Of a stretch of DNA of 64,000 nt, positions 63,360 to 64,000 are shown in pieces. Made by a program: the position numbers and the translations under genes. This DNA comes from Opisthorchis felineus (taxonomy: Eukaryota > Platyhelminthes > Trematoda > Opisthorchiida > Opisthorchiidae). Where the stretch lies: positions 163,222 to 227,221 of the forward strand of contig SJOL01004394.1 in the NCBI GenBank assembly GCA_004794785.1, in the 5' to 3' direction. The number at the start of each line of letters is the position of its first letter. Within the stretch, counting starts at the first letter, position 1. The notes below the pieces were generated by a model. The model ran no database searches. It saw only the letters and a list, made by a program, of their open reading frames with translations, and was not told the DNA's origin.

Positions 63360-63693
63360 GACAGTAATACACCCGTGATACATACTGGCGACTATCTGCA
63401 GGAATGGTTACTGCTGGTGCACAGCTGTCGGTTGTATTTTTGATGGTCGGTACAGCATGTGATTTTAGTGACTCTGTTCTATCAAAAATTAACATCTGAA
63501 ATCCGGTCAGCTCTCGGGCTTAAGTGTGACAGCACAACATGGGCGCAAGCCTCAAATGGTAGTTTGCCGTCGTAGTCTGGTCAACATCCGTCAGTTCCTT
63601 TTCCTCTCAAAGGAACATCTTAGTGGTGTTTTTTAGAAGTGCCCGTCAGGCTGCATCGTTCGAGCAATAGACGATTATTTGATAGTATTCCGG

Positions 63694-63886
63694 GACGAGA
63701 TGGCTCAAGTGGTTGGAGCACGAATTTACTGACCCAAAGGTCTGTGGTCCGAACCCGACCTCTCCATCTCGACTTTCCCTGTCTAGGCTTGGGCAACCTG
63801 GCAGTTTCTCAGCCTTCGTGCTTCCTTCGAGTGGCATGGCAGCTAGGCACCGGAAGGGTGCTACAGCTGAACGATTTGTTTATTTT
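63694..63886 (+). mobile_element. tRNA-derived SINE with target-site duplication
   Basis: The best-preserved copy: head GATGGCTCAAGTGGTTGGAGC and B-box-like GGTCCGAACCC, body with CTTGGGCAACCTGGCAG and CGTGCTTCCTTCGAG, 3' block CTACAGCTGAACGATTTG and a T-rich end. The exact 8-base repeat TATTCCGG flanks it at 63,686-63,693 and 63,887-63,894. Confidence 0.9.
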
Positions 63887-64000
63887 TATTCCGGCATGCA
63901 GATGGTTACAAACACCTTCGTCGCATTAGGTGGAAACAGCGATTTGCAGTTTCTGGTTTAAAAATGAAGTTTGCCGTTATCATGAACTTCAACACATCAC

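Noticed and set aside
1..64000. CRISPR arrays, operons, ribosome binding sites or prophage features
   Set aside because: No regularly spaced repeats and no bacterial gene organisation; splice sites, SINEs and retrotransposons show a eukaryotic genome.

Overview
The window reads as intron-rich, repeat-rich flatworm nuclear DNA, most likely from a digenean trematode (fluke). There are no long intact reading frames. The base composition looks moderately AT-rich by eye. Two host-type genes show up only as short exons with GT/AG borders, and the rest is intron or intergenic DNA carrying old tRNA-derived SINEs, RTE-type non-LTR retrotransposons and one broken Gypsy-type LTR element. The repeat types and an EGF-receptor gene with both tiny and giant introns fit flukes. 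The family (opisthorchiid or other) is an inference only. Main result: the minus strand from about 43.6 kb down to 12.3 kb carries the 5' half of an epidermal growth factor receptor (EGFR/ErbB-type) gene. Seven coding pieces join with matching phases. They encode a hydrophobic leader, the first receptor L domain and most of the first furin-like cysteine-rich region. Two introns in the leader/L1 part are only 34 and 51 bp long and remove a frame change and an in-frame stop. The next introns are about 11.7, 12.4, 5.7 and 0.4 kb. The second L domain, membrane segment and kinase were not found to the left of 12.28 kb. Layout: 0-4.1 kb is mostly featureless, with one possible plus-strand exon at 0.5 kb. 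A decayed Gypsy-like LTR retrotransposon on the minus strand lies at 4.1-6.4 kb. An internally deleted RTE copy carrying a nested SINE lies at 7.6-10.2 kb, followed by a second non-LTR remnant at 10.45-11.14 kb. The EGFR-like gene covers 12.3-43.6 kb, with SINEs and short repeats in its introns. From 44.7 to 50 kb there are degraded elements, including a possible pol remnant and two diverged copies of an unclassified repeat. From 50 to 59.5 kb there is little that can be recognised. From 59.5 kb to the end there is a dense SINE/RTE cluster with nested insertions. The mobile elements tell a relative-age story: SINEs inserted into RTE copies and an RTE 3' end inserted into a SINE, two SINE insertions still showing target-site duplications, and all three non-LTR copies lacking the reverse transcriptase core.
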